A stretch of DNA of 64,000 nucleotides, taken from assembly GCF_000374405.1 (NCBI RefSeq), contig NZ_KB894282.1:1-64000 (forward strand), given 5' to 3'. This DNA is from Riemerella columbina DSM 16469. Lineage in GTDB: Bacteria; Bacteroidota; Bacteroidia; Flavobacteriales; Weeksellaceae. Made by a program: the position numbers and the translations under genes. Numbering within the stretch: the first letter of the stretch is position 1; each line of letters opens with the position of its first letter. Shown here piece by piece: positions 7,894-15,382 of this stretch. Under the pieces are notes generated by a model. The model saw only the letters and a program-made list of their open reading frames with translations. It did no database searches and was not told where the DNA came from.

Positions 7894-9264
7894 TTATTTT
7901 GTAAGTGCTTGTTTATTCCAATCGGTTTTGAATTTGCAATCTTTATAGCGATTGTCTATTGAAATAAAGGTATCTGGCAACCTTTGGTCTATCCATTTTT
8001 CCACGACTTCCCCTCTTTTTTTGTTAAGGGCATATTCTTTTATTCTTTCATAGTCGGTTGATAAATCTAAGGTATGGCTTGGAATTTCCTTAATGACTTT
8101 AAGTAAACTCACGCGCTTTTTGTCTTTATCCAAATCATCTTCAAAAGCCTCAGTCATATCCCCTTCGTTTAGTCCTACAATTTGGTAACTGTAAGTAGGT
8201 GGCAAATTTATTTTTTCCAATTTATCCGAACCAGCAGCATTGGCGATCATCCCAGCATTGAATTTCGTTGCTTTGTCATCAGAATATTTAAACGCTGCTT
8301 CCTTAAAGGTTAATTTTCCATCTAAAATTTGCTGTCTTATTTTATTCAATTCTTTTTTGGCATTTGCCATTTCCTCAGCATTAGGTTCAGCTTTTAGTAA
8401 GATATGTCTCGCATCGTAGTTTTTACCTCTTTTTTTAATCAATTGGATAATGTGGTAACCAAACTCAGACTCAATAGGCTTAGAGATTTCACCTTCTTGT
8501 AAATTGAGTGCTGCAGCTTCAAAAGGTTTTACCATCGCTCCTTTAGCAATATTTTCATAGAGTCCACCTTTAGCCGCAGAACCTGGGTCTTCAGAGTAGA
8601 TTCTTGCCATTTGCTCAAAACTCTCACCATTCTCAATATCTTTTTTAATTTTATTGAGCTTGTCGATTATTTCTTGCTTGTGTGCCTTAGTCAACTCTGG
8701 GCGAATTGTAATTTTCGCTAAAGTAACCTCATCTTTTACCATCGGCAACTGGGATTTGTATACATTATAAAAATCCGTTACTTCATTTGGTGTGATGTTG
8801 ATTCCTTGCGTTACTCTAGCGTATTTCTGCTGTCCGTAATATTGGTCAGAATCAATTTGCTCAATTGCCGACTTCATTTCATAAGAGTTTCGGAATTTGT
8901 ACGCTTCTAACAAGGCTTTTTCCGAAGGGAATTGAGATAATAATTCGTTATATTTGGCATCCGCTTGCTTTTTAATAGCTTCGGATTGGTTTTCTATTAA
9001 AGTATCTTTTTTGGCTTCGTAAATCAATAATTTGTTATTCAACATATTCTCTAGAAACTCACAACGGTCTACGGACTTAGCGCCTTGTTGTTTTGCATAG
9101 TTTTCTTGCTGTTCGATATCCGACTCTAGGACAATTTCATTCCCTACTACGGCGGCTATCCCATCTACCAATTCACCTGGTTTCAATTGTGCCTTCATGT
9201 TGGAACTCAACAAGAACAACATGATTGTACATAAAATACTAATTCTATAAGTTTGATTCATCAT
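7894..9264 (-). CDS. Periplasmic SurA-like peptidyl-prolyl isomerase
   Basis: 456 residues with an N-terminal signal peptide (about 1-26), a SurA-type N-terminal chaperone region (GELVDGIAAVVGNEIVLESDI at about 29-49) and two parvulin (rotamase) domains: the first from about 178 to 275 (VTLAKITIRPE, YSEDPGSAAKGG, ESEFGYHIIQL), the second from about 280 to 390 (DARHILLKAEP, AAFKYSDD). It should act in the periplasm, helping outer-membrane proteins to fold. A SurA orthologue role is inferred; other two-parvulin chaperones are possible. Ends at a terminator and appears to be transcribed alone. Confidence 0.88.
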   Translation of the reverse strand: MMNQTYRISILCTIMLFLLSSNMKAQLKPGELVDGIAAVVGNEIVLESDIEQQENYAKQQGAKSVDRCEFLENMLNNKLLIYEAKKDTLIENQSEAIKKQADAKYNELLSQFPSEKALLEAYKFRNSYEMKSAIEQIDSDQYYGQQKYARVTQGINITPNEVTDFYNVYKSQLPMVKDEVTLAKITIRPELTKAHKQEIIDKLNKIKKDIENGESFEQMARIYSEDPGSAAKGGLYENIAKGAMVKPFEAAALNLQEGEISKPIESEFGYHIIQLIKKRGKNYDARHILLKAEPNAEEMANAKKELNKIRQQILDGKLTFKEAAFKYSDDKATKFNAGMIANAAGSDKLEKINLPPTYSYQIVGLNEGDMTEAFEDDLDKDKKRVSLLKVIKEIPSHTLDLSTDYERIKEYALNKKRGEVVEKWIDQRLPDTFISIDNRYKDCKFKTDWNKQALTK

Positions 9265-9286
9265 CTATTATTTTTTACTTAGAGTG

Positions 9287-9294
9287 CAAAAATA
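9287..9294 (-). promoter_or_regulatory. Putative -7 element of the SurA-like gene
   Basis: TATTTTTG on the minus strand, 22 nt before the start codon; consensus TAnnTTTG. Confidence 0.35.
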
Positions 9295-9357
9295 GGATTT
9301 AATATGGATTTTGCTTTAAAATTTATTATAATTATTTCTTAAAATTTCAGTATGCTA

Positions 9358-10278
9358 CTAAAGTTCTACCTCAAAGGATGTCAGTTTTTTAAACTCATTA
9401 ATTCGGGCTCTTAGCTTTTCTTCGTCCACTTCAATCAATCGTTCTGTACCAAATTTTTCTACGGTAAAAGATGCCATTGCAGAACCTACAATCAATGCCA
9501 TTTTCATATTTTCAAAACTGAAATTCTGGGTTTTAGACAAATATCCTGCAAAACCACCTGCAAAAGTATCGCCCGCACCAGTTGGGTCAAATACTTCCTC
9601 TAAAGGCAAGGCTGGAATGGCAAAAACCTGATGCTCATTAAACAACAAAGCGCCGTGTTCCCCTTTTTTGATAATCACAAAATGTGGCCCTAGCTCCTGA
9701 ATTTTCTGTGCCGCTTTTACTAGCGAATATTCCCCAGAAAGTATTCGGGCTTCTTCATCATTAATACAAATAATATCCGTTTGTGCTATAATCTCTAAAA
9801 GAGCGTCCCAAGTATGAGTCATCCAGAAATTCATAGTATCCAAAATCACCACTTTTGGTCTTTGGTTCATTTGTTTTAAAACCGACATTTGGACTTTAGG
9901 ATGTAAATTTCCTAGCAATAACATCTCTGCATTTTTTGCAATATTTGGAACTTTAGGGTCAAAATTTTCCAAAACATTCAGTTCAGTAGTAATGGTATCT
10001 CGGGCGTTTAAATCATTATGATACTTTCCAGACCAAAAGAAAGTTTTCCCCTCTTCTATCACCTCTACCCCATCAATATTGATGTTTCTGTCCGTCATCA
10101 TTTTTAGTCCATCTTTAGGAAAATCGCCCCCGACTACAGAGACTAGGCAAACGCTAGAATCCAATACCGATGCCGAAAGCCCGATGTAAGTGGCTGCCCC
10201 ACCAAGGGTTTTATCTGTCTTCCCAAACGGGGTTTCTATAGCATCAAAAGCAATGGTTCCTACGGCTAAAAGTTTCAT
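9358..10278 (-). CDS. PfkB-family sugar/nucleoside kinase
   Basis: 306-residue ribokinase-like kinase. Seen: GGAATYIGLS at 26-35 (substrate lid region), INDEEARIL at about 172-180, and the family signature DPTGAGDTFAGGF at 231-243 containing the catalytic Asp (about 237) and anion hole. Substrate is not evident from sequence; homologues in this phylum are annotated as sugar or adenosine kinases. It is 30 nt upstream of gldD in coordinates and follows gldD on the minus strand, so the two may share a transcript. Confidence 0.85.
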   Translation of the reverse strand: MKLLAVGTIAFDAIETPFGKTDKTLGGAATYIGLSASVLDSSVCLVSVVGGDFPKDGLKMMTDRNINIDGVEVIEEGKTFFWSGKYHNDLNARDTITTELNVLENFDPKVPNIAKNAEMLLLGNLHPKVQMSVLKQMNQRPKVVILDTMNFWMTHTWDALLEIIAQTDIICINDEEARILSGEYSLVKAAQKIQELGPHFVIIKKGEHGALLFNEHQVFAIPALPLEEVFDPTGAGDTFAGGFAGYLSKTQNFSFENMKMALIVGSAMASFTVEKFGTERLIEVDEEKLRARINEFKKLTSFEVEL

Positions 10279-10308
10279 ATTAATCTATTATGTTAGTTTT
10301 TGTTAGTT

Positions 10309-10872
10309 CTATTTCTGCCATTTAAAAGTTTCTATTAAATGCAGTATATCTTGTTTTATATAATCTATGGCAGGCGCCAAAGAATCTGGCTTAGGTCGTG
10401 TATTAAAATAAAGATTTCCCGTTACAAAATGATGGGTGCTATCGGTAATATAAAACTGAATATTAGAGGCCGTTTCTCCTTTTAATTCATAAAAATTACC
10501 AAAGACCTGATGTTCGGGATAGCTAAACGATTTGGTTTCTATAGCCGATGCTTTTATGGTGTGCTCGTAGACCATCTTTTCGGCTTCTTTTATATGCAAA
10601 TTAAAATCGTTTTTTATAGGGAAGTAAGTGATAAAAACATTAGCTTTCATCTTTGGGTAGCTTAGATTATACCAGCATGGGGTTTGCTTGGCACCAGAAA
10701 TTGTTGCAAAATCGGAATACTCAAAACCATATCCGCAAGGGCTTTTAAAATCTTGATATTGAGCCTGCGGATATTCCAATCTAAGTTCACCTTTTGGTTT
10801 GGGAACAGTCTCCTGCTGACACCCTGCCAACACTGCTAAACCAAAGCCATACACTACTATCTTCTTATACAC
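10309..10872 (-). CDS. gldD: Gliding motility lipoprotein GldD
   Basis: 187-residue lipoprotein with lipobox LAGC (Cys 18) and the GldD-type sequence (YPKMKANVFITYFPI, YELKGETASNIQFYITDS, HFVTGNLYF). GldD is required for gliding and type IX secretion in flavobacteria. The start codon is GTG at 10872, and a TATATTTG element ends exactly 4 nt before it, so the mRNA may be leaderless. The gene begins about 95 nt from the leader-distal end of the CRISPR array and is transcribed away from it. Identification is by family resemblance. Confidence 0.9.
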   Translation of the reverse strand: MYKKIVVYGFGLAVLAGCQQETVPKPKGELRLEYPQAQYQDFKSPCGYGFEYSDFATISGAKQTPCWYNLSYPKMKANVFITYFPIKNDFNLHIKEAEKMVYEHTIKASAIETKSFSYPEHQVFGNFYELKGETASNIQFYITDSTHHFVTGNLYFNTRPKPDSLAPAIDYIKQDILHLIETFKWQK

Positions 10873-10876
10873 TTTG

Positions 10877-10884
10877 CAAATATA
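10877..10884 (-). promoter_or_regulatory. -7 element of gldD, leaderless spacing
   Basis: TATATTTG on the minus strand followed by CAAA and then the GTG start. With the usual distance from this element to the start site, transcription would begin at or next to the start codon. Confidence 0.5.
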
Positions 10885-10967
10885 ATATTTTTAGTGATAA
10901 GAGTACTATATCCTTCTTTAGATTTTAAAATTTTACTATGCGAAATAGCATCTATTTTTCTTTATTG

Positions 10968-11989
10968 GTATCAATGCTGATACAATCCAATTATAAGGGG
11001 TACTTTGAAAGGTGATTTAGTGCCTCAAACCAAATTTCAATGCTGATACAATCCAATTATAAGAATCAGCTGCCTCCTCAGTTTTAAGTGTAAGTTTAAT
11101 TTCAATGCTGATACAATCCAATTATAAGCTGGAATTACGAAACTACTGCTTATAACTTTTGAAATTTCAATGCTGATACAATCCAATTATAAGTATTTTT
11201 AAATTATTTTAAATTATTTTGTAACTGCTATTTCAATGCTGATACAATCCAATTATAAGTAGAAAGAACCCAAAGATTTAGGGAGCAGAACTCATTTCAA
11301 TGCTGATACAATCCAATTATAAGTATTTTTAAATTATTTTAAATTATTTTGTAACTGCTATTTCAATGCTGATACAATCCAATTATAAGATGGTGTGTAT
11401 TTAGGTGAGAATCTTTTTTTAAGAAGATTTCAATGCTGATACAATCCAATTATAAGTGGGGGTATTTTCAAAGAAAAGAACCTAAATTTTCATATTTCAA
11501 TGCTGATACAATCCAATTATAAGGAAAGGGAACAACCAACTGACAAGCGATAAATTACATATTTCAATGCTGATACAATCCAATTATAAGAATCAATAAC
11601 TTAATCCTGATGCTACTGTAACCTCCATTTCAATGCTGATACAATCCAATTATAAGACATTAGACCACTATGGTTAATGTTATAGCCTTACCATTTCAAT
11701 GCTGATACAATCCAATTATAAGTAAATTTAAACGAAAAGCAGAAGGTTATACCCGCCGATTTCAATGCTGATACAATCCAATTATAAGTTTTTTGTTATC
11801 CTGTATATATATATATATGTATGTAATTTCAATGCTGATACAATCCAATTATAAGACTTTTTACACATCTCTCCACTTGCTTCAATCGCTTATTTCAATG
11901 CTGATACAATCCAATTATAAGTTTTAAATTTTTTTTAAATTTTTTGCTTTCTAAAAATTATTTCAATGCTGATACAATCCAATTATAAG
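10968..11989 (-). CRISPR. Type I-B CRISPR array, 16 repeats, 15 spacers
   Basis: A 30-nt repeat recurs 16 times with spacers of 34-38 nt. On the minus strand it begins CTTATAATTGG and ends GCATTGAAAT, the usual I-B 5' handle, so crRNA is read on the minus strand and the leader is on the right beside cas2. Repeat starts: 10968, 11034, 11099, 11164, 11230, 11294, 11360, 11427, 11494, 11561, 11627, 11693, 11759, 11826, 11892, 11960. The leftmost repeat has lost its handle (GTATC for ATTTC on the plus strand), as expected at the old end. Spacers at 11194-11229 and 11324-11359 are identical. Spacer 11922-11959 is next to the leader and should be the newest. Confidence 0.97.
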
Positions 11990-12039
11990 CCGTTATCCCA
12001 AAAATAACAACTCTTTGATTTTCAATAGTAAAATCACAG

Positions 12040-12047
12040 CAAATATA
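12040..12047 (-). promoter_or_regulatory. Putative -7 element driving the CRISPR array
   Basis: TATATTTG on the minus strand fits TAnnTTTG; transcription would start near 12033-12036 and give a ~45-nt leader before the first repeat. No good -33 TTG is visible. Confidence 0.5.
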
Positions 12048-12063
12048 CGACTTTTTTGGTAAA

Positions 12064-12113
12064 ATTGTCGTCTACCCTCAATGATATGATTACCCCCTAG
12101 GATAGACGACAAT
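12064..12113 (-). terminator. Hairpin between cas2 and the array, possible cas operon terminator
   Basis: A 15-bp inverted repeat with one mismatch (arms 12064-12078 and 12099-12113, outer part ATTGTCGTCTA) around a 20-nt loop. On the minus strand the stem is followed by TTTTA, so it may end the cas transcript before the array promoter. It could also be a protein-binding site used in spacer integration. Confidence 0.5.
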
Positions 12114-12195
12114 ATAATTATCTATATTTCAACCTATTATAAATTTTATTTTTTCAGTATGTCAAAGAACGCTTCTATTTTGGGTAGTTCGACGA

Positions 12196-12459
12196 CTACA
12201 AAAAGTTATCCAAATCATTTTTTTCCTTACCTACCACTTGCTTATCCAACCATTTTTCATCGCGTGATTTGAAAATGATTAGACTGTCTTCCTCCTCATC
12301 CATGATTTGTTTGGCTTTGGCAATTAATTCTTTAAGTTTCACCTCGCTAATCGCTCCCTCGAAAACACTATTTTGTATCCAATTGAGGTATTGTCTGCAC
12401 AATTTGAGCATCTTAGCAACGCGTTTTTCTCCTATATCATAAACCAAAATACAGTACAC
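12196..12459 (-). CDS. cas2: Cas2, adaptation endonuclease-fold protein
   Basis: With the GTG start at 12459 the protein is 87 residues and begins VYCILVYDIG, the typical first strand of Cas2 with its conserved Asp (residue 8). A TTG nine codons upstream (12486) would add a segment uncharacteristic of the family, so I prefer the GTG. The core (KLCRQYLNWIQNSVFEG, then a strand SLIIFKS) is also typical. Cas2 joins Cas1 in the integrase complex that inserts new spacers at the leader. Last cas gene; 41 nt after cas1; followed by the leader. Confidence 0.93.
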   Translation of the reverse strand: MYCILVYDIGEKRVAKMLKLCRQYLNWIQNSVFEGAISEVKLKELIAKAKQIMDEEEDSLIIFKSRDEKWLDKQVVGKEKNDLDNFL

Positions 12460-12500
12460 TTTCCAAAATTTTATGTAAATATACAACTTTTATTCTTTTT

Positions 12501-13505
12501 TTACCACCGCGCCTTAAAGGCTTGATATTCCTCAATTCCCATGATTTGCTTTACGATTTTATAGCACTCCAATTTTATCAGATGCTTGTAACTAACACTT
12601 TTATTAAGCGTACGGTGTTTAATGGTTTCATTTAGTTTTTCTTCCCAAGAGCGCAATACTTTCTTACACCCCGATTCCTTTAACAAACAACTATTGAGGT
12701 GTCTATCGAAATCAGAAGTCTGAATTTGCTTTTTATTCATCAAAGAGAAAATCAAACGATCGACCAAAATAGGCTTAAAAATTTCCGCTAAATCCAACGC
12801 CAACGAGTACCGACGAAATCCTGGCTCGTGCAAAAAACTAATCGTAGGGTTCAACTGTGTATGGTACAATTGATCCAAACAAGTGGTATAGCACATCATA
12901 TTGAGAAACGAAATCAGAGCATTCACTTCATTATTAGGTGGTTGCTTCACTCGGTTATTCATCTCAAAATCATTGATAATTTCCCCAAAACATTCGTAAT
13001 AAGTCATTCGAATATTCCCTTCAATCCCCATCAACTCATCAACCTCTTGGGTTTTCGGTATTTGCTCGATATATTGTTCAATAGCGTCTATTTGGGTAGC
13101 AACTTGCTTCTCTCTTTTGGCATAATATTTCAGATTTCGAAGCATATTATACGCTCCTCCCGACACAAATTTTTGAGCCAAATCCATTCGTTTTTGTTGG
13201 TTTGAATAATGCTTCACTTGCTGTACGACCACCTTCCCGCTCAACAAATAATCTTTGGGCATAAAACTCCCCGTATAATGCTCATAATAATCGAAAAAGT
13301 GTACTGGAATTTGATTTTTACCCAAAAAATTATACATCGCTGAGTTGGCATCTAACGCACCAAAACAATATAAATTTTTCACTCCCTCAACAGGAATATA
13401 TTTGGCTTGACCTTCCTTACCCTCTTTATCTACAGGTATGAATTTCAATGTATTGTCCTTTCGTGAAAGGCGACCGGGATTGAATAAATAGTAACTTTTT
13501 TTCAT
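12501..13505 (-). CDS. cas1: Cas1 integrase, type I-B
   Basis: 334 residues, normal length. Starts with the I-B style MKKSYYLFNPGRLSRKDNTL. Metal-binding catalytic residues are visible: Glu 162 (GIEGNIR), His 226 (FLHEPGFRR) and Asp 238/Glu 241 (LALDLAEIFKP). Cas1 with Cas2 cuts and joins prespacers into the repeat next to the leader. The gene starts 16 nt after the stop of the AAA+ ATPase gene, tighter than the 100-nt gap on the other side of that ATPase. This suggests ATPase-cas1-cas2 as a transcriptional unit. Confidence 0.96.
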   Translation of the reverse strand: MKKSYYLFNPGRLSRKDNTLKFIPVDKEGKEGQAKYIPVEGVKNLYCFGALDANSAMYNFLGKNQIPVHFFDYYEHYTGSFMPKDYLLSGKVVVQQVKHYSNQQKRMDLAQKFVSGGAYNMLRNLKYYAKREKQVATQIDAIEQYIEQIPKTQEVDELMGIEGNIRMTYYECFGEIINDFEMNNRVKQPPNNEVNALISFLNMMCYTTCLDQLYHTQLNPTISFLHEPGFRRYSLALDLAEIFKPILVDRLIFSLMNKKQIQTSDFDRHLNSCLLKESGCKKVLRSWEEKLNETIKHRTLNKSVSYKHLIKLECYKIVKQIMGIEEYQAFKARW

Positions 13506-13521
13506 AGGTTTACGAAATTAT

Positions 13522-14718
13522 TTAGTAAAGAAAACCAAAAAGCCAAAGCGGAATTTTATGAGCAAATCCGACCTCGATACCATCCATCGCAATAAAAGCA
13601 TTGGAAATGCCCGCAATTTGCTTATTCGTCTTATTTTTTCCTCCAACTTCAAATGTATACTGACCATCCACCACAAAATCCCCTTTAGAGACTAAATTCA
13701 AAGTGTGATTTGCATTGCTCAATTGATTCAAAAAAAAGGTCTCTCGGATACTTCCCATATCAGCATTTGCCGTCATCGTGTGGGCTAAAGAGGTGTTTTC
13801 AAAATAAATCTTATCGGGTTTTTGCAATCGGCTCATTCCTTTACCCGTTCGGCTCATATTCCTAACCAATAAAGCATCTCCCAACTCATAAATATAATCA
13901 TACACTTTATTTCTACTGATATTCAATCGATTGGCAATTTTTGTAATATTTGGTTCAAAAGGTGGCGATTCAGCAATGATGCCCAATAGTTTTTTCAATT
14001 TATTGATATTTGCCGCACTATAATCCATAGAATTCATCAAATCTACTTCTAAAATAGTATTAACCACTTGAATGATTCTTTGATTAACCAAAGGGTCATC
14101 CTCATTTTTCACAAAAGGGAAATAACCATTCTTTAGATAAATCTGAAAATGAGGTAAAATCTTAATTTTCCCAACAATTTCTGAACTTATTTCGATATGA
14201 TGAGTGATGATATCCTCCAACGAATAGGCTTCAAAAGTCTGACCATATCTAAAATTCAGAAACTCTCGGAACGACATTCCATTCAAATTTTGAACGATAA
14301 GCCTTCTACTCAAATCCGATTCTCCTCGAAACAAATTCAAGGCGGAAGAACTGGTAAACAAAACCTGAAAATCAGGAAATCCGTCGTAGATAAGTTTCAA
14401 TTCTCTCGACCAATTTTCGTACTTATGAACCTCATCAATAATCAATAGTTTTCCACCCGACTGATACCACAACTGCGCCGTATCAAACAACGAATGGGTA
14501 TAGAAATAAGGATGATCGGCAGAAACATATAGTCCTTGTTTTTTATTCTCGTATTGATATTTCAGATATTGTAAAAGCAAAGTGGTTTTCCCAACCCCAC
14601 CCAGTCCCTTAATCCCCAACAGACGCTCGTTTGCATACAATTTGGGCAACAAATAGCGCGTAAAATTTTGATTCACCTGAGCCAAAACATAGGTCTGAAA
14701 TTGAAATAATTCTTCCAT
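13522..14718 (-). CDS. AAA+ ATPase with DUF4143-like C-terminus inserted in the cas operon
   Basis: 398 residues from the ATG at 14718; a TTG ten codons upstream is unlikely because it overlaps the promoter-like TATCTTAG. Domains: Walker A GLGGVGKTT (38-46), Walker B LLIIDEVHKYENW (91-103), sensor-like LFTSSSA (120-126), arginine-rich RGESDLSRR (131-139), winged-helix-like segment ITKIANRLNISRNKVYDY (about 258-275), and a C-terminal nuclease-like segment with Asp 347, Asp 351 and E357-V-G-G-K361. This is the DUF4143/AAA_14 family, usually stand-alone and of unclear role. Here it sits between cas4 and cas1 on the same strand, behind three 33-bp repeats. It might aid prespacer handling or be a passenger. 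Its base composition is not visibly unlike its neighbours. Confidence 0.85.
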   Translation of the reverse strand: MEELFQFQTYVLAQVNQNFTRYLLPKLYANERLLGIKGLGGVGKTTLLLQYLKYQYENKKQGLYVSADHPYFYTHSLFDTAQLWYQSGGKLLIIDEVHKYENWSRELKLIYDGFPDFQVLFTSSSALNLFRGESDLSRRLIVQNLNGMSFREFLNFRYGQTFEAYSLEDIITHHIEISSEIVGKIKILPHFQIYLKNGYFPFVKNEDDPLVNQRIIQVVNTILEVDLMNSMDYSAANINKLKKLLGIIAESPPFEPNITKIANRLNISRNKVYDYIYELGDALLVRNMSRTGKGMSRLQKPDKIYFENTSLAHTMTANADMGSIRETFFLNQLSNANHTLNLVSKGDFVVDGQYTFEVGGKNKTNKQIAGISNAFIAMDGIEVGFAHKIPLWLFGFLY

Positions 14719-14737
14719 AATGATGTTTTTTACCTCG

Positions 14738-14745
14738 CTAAGATA
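14738..14745 (-). promoter_or_regulatory. Putative -7 element of the ATPase-cas1-cas2 unit
   Basis: TATCTTAG on the minus strand, one base from the TATCTTTG form, 19 nt before the ATPase ATG; an upstream TTG lies in the first 33-bp unit. This would let the adaptation genes be transcribed apart from the interference genes. Confidence 0.4.
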
Positions 14746-14747
14746 CA

Positions 14748-14846
14748 AAATTGTTTTGTGCCAACAACATAATACAAACTAAATTGTTGCATAAATACAA
14801 CAAAAACAACCTAAAATTGTTTTCTAAGAACAACAAAACTACTTTC
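14748..14846 (-). repeat. Three iteron-like 33-bp units upstream of the ATPase
   Basis: AAATTGTT begins at 14748, 14781 and 14814, exactly 33 bp apart, and in every unit is followed after 8 nt by ACAACA (14764, 14797, 14830). In the first and third units TTGTT and AACAA form an inverted repeat around 7 nt. The array fills the whole gap between the cas4 stop and the ATPase promoter. Looks like a phased operator, perhaps bound by the ATPase's own winged-helix domain. Confidence 0.7.
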
Positions 14847-15382
14847 TACTCTTCTCCCGAGTAACAAAAATCACCATAACTACAACTTTTACAAATACGA
14901 GATTGCAATGTCGGTGGGCAATTTTCATCCTGAATTGTTTTCTGAATTTCGGGAATAAGTTTCGTTAATAATGTTCGTTCGGTATCGGACAAAAACACTT
15001 CTGTTGTAAGGCGAAGTTTGGGATATTCTATCTTGCCCGTTACCCCTTCAATACCATTGAGTTCAAAGAGCCAAATATAAAATTTGAGTTGCCATTCGTG
15101 GGCTTCCTCTACCTTGTTACCTCGTTTGGTTTCGTGTATGATTTTCTCTTTTCGGTCGTAAAAATCCACTTTTCCGTATAAAGCAACGGCATTCCATTGG
15201 GTTGATAATTCCACCTCGCTATATTTCTCTGCCCGTTGCGGATAAGAAATCTCGTGCAACAATTTTCCATCATACACCATATCTGAGGAATGCTCCATCG
15301 TAATGCCATTGGCGTGAAGCCAACATTCACGAGGACAAACAATATATAGATTGACCAAAGTAGCATTGATATTCCTCTTCAT
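14846..15382 (-). CDS. cas4: Cas4 nuclease
   Basis: 178 residues. RecB-type nuclease with an iron-sulfur cluster: N-terminal Cys 16/Cys 20 (CPREC), G-x-LLHE with His 43-Glu 44, Asp 73, Glu 84-x-Lys 86 (HETKRG), Gln 98 (EWQLKFYIW), and C-terminal Cys 164, Cys 167 and Cys 173. Cas4 trims prespacers and selects the PAM before Cas1-Cas2 integration. Its ATG overlaps the cas3 stop by one base (TGATG), so translation is coupled. The ATPase and repeat units separate it from cas1, with which Cas4 normally works. Confidence 0.95.
   Translation of the reverse strand: MKRNINATLVNLYIVCPRECWLHANGITMEHSSDMVYDGKLLHEISYPQRAEKYSEVELSTQWNAVALYGKVDFYDRKEKIIHETKRGNKVEEAHEWQLKFYIWLFELNGIEGVTGKIEYPKLRLTTEVFLSDTERTLLTKLIPEIQKTIQDENCPPTLQSRICKSCSYGDFCYSGEE

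Larger units (their letters stand above)
11990..12195 (-). promoter_or_regulatory. CRISPR leader region with promoter and hairpin
   Basis: AT-rich 206-nt stretch between the array and cas2. It contains a TATATTTG element (12040-12047) about 50 nt before the first repeat on the minus strand, and a long inverted repeat at 12064-12113. Position and orientation fit a leader; the integration signals themselves are not recognised. Confidence 0.65.

Noticed and set aside
11194-11229. AAATTATTTT tandem units as a separate microsatellite or second repeat array
   Set aside because: They are entirely inside a CRISPR spacer and its duplicate copy.
12460-12486. Nine-residue N-terminal extension of Cas2 from a TTG
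   Set aside because: The extension does not resemble Cas2, and the GTG at 12459 starts exactly at the conserved first strand.
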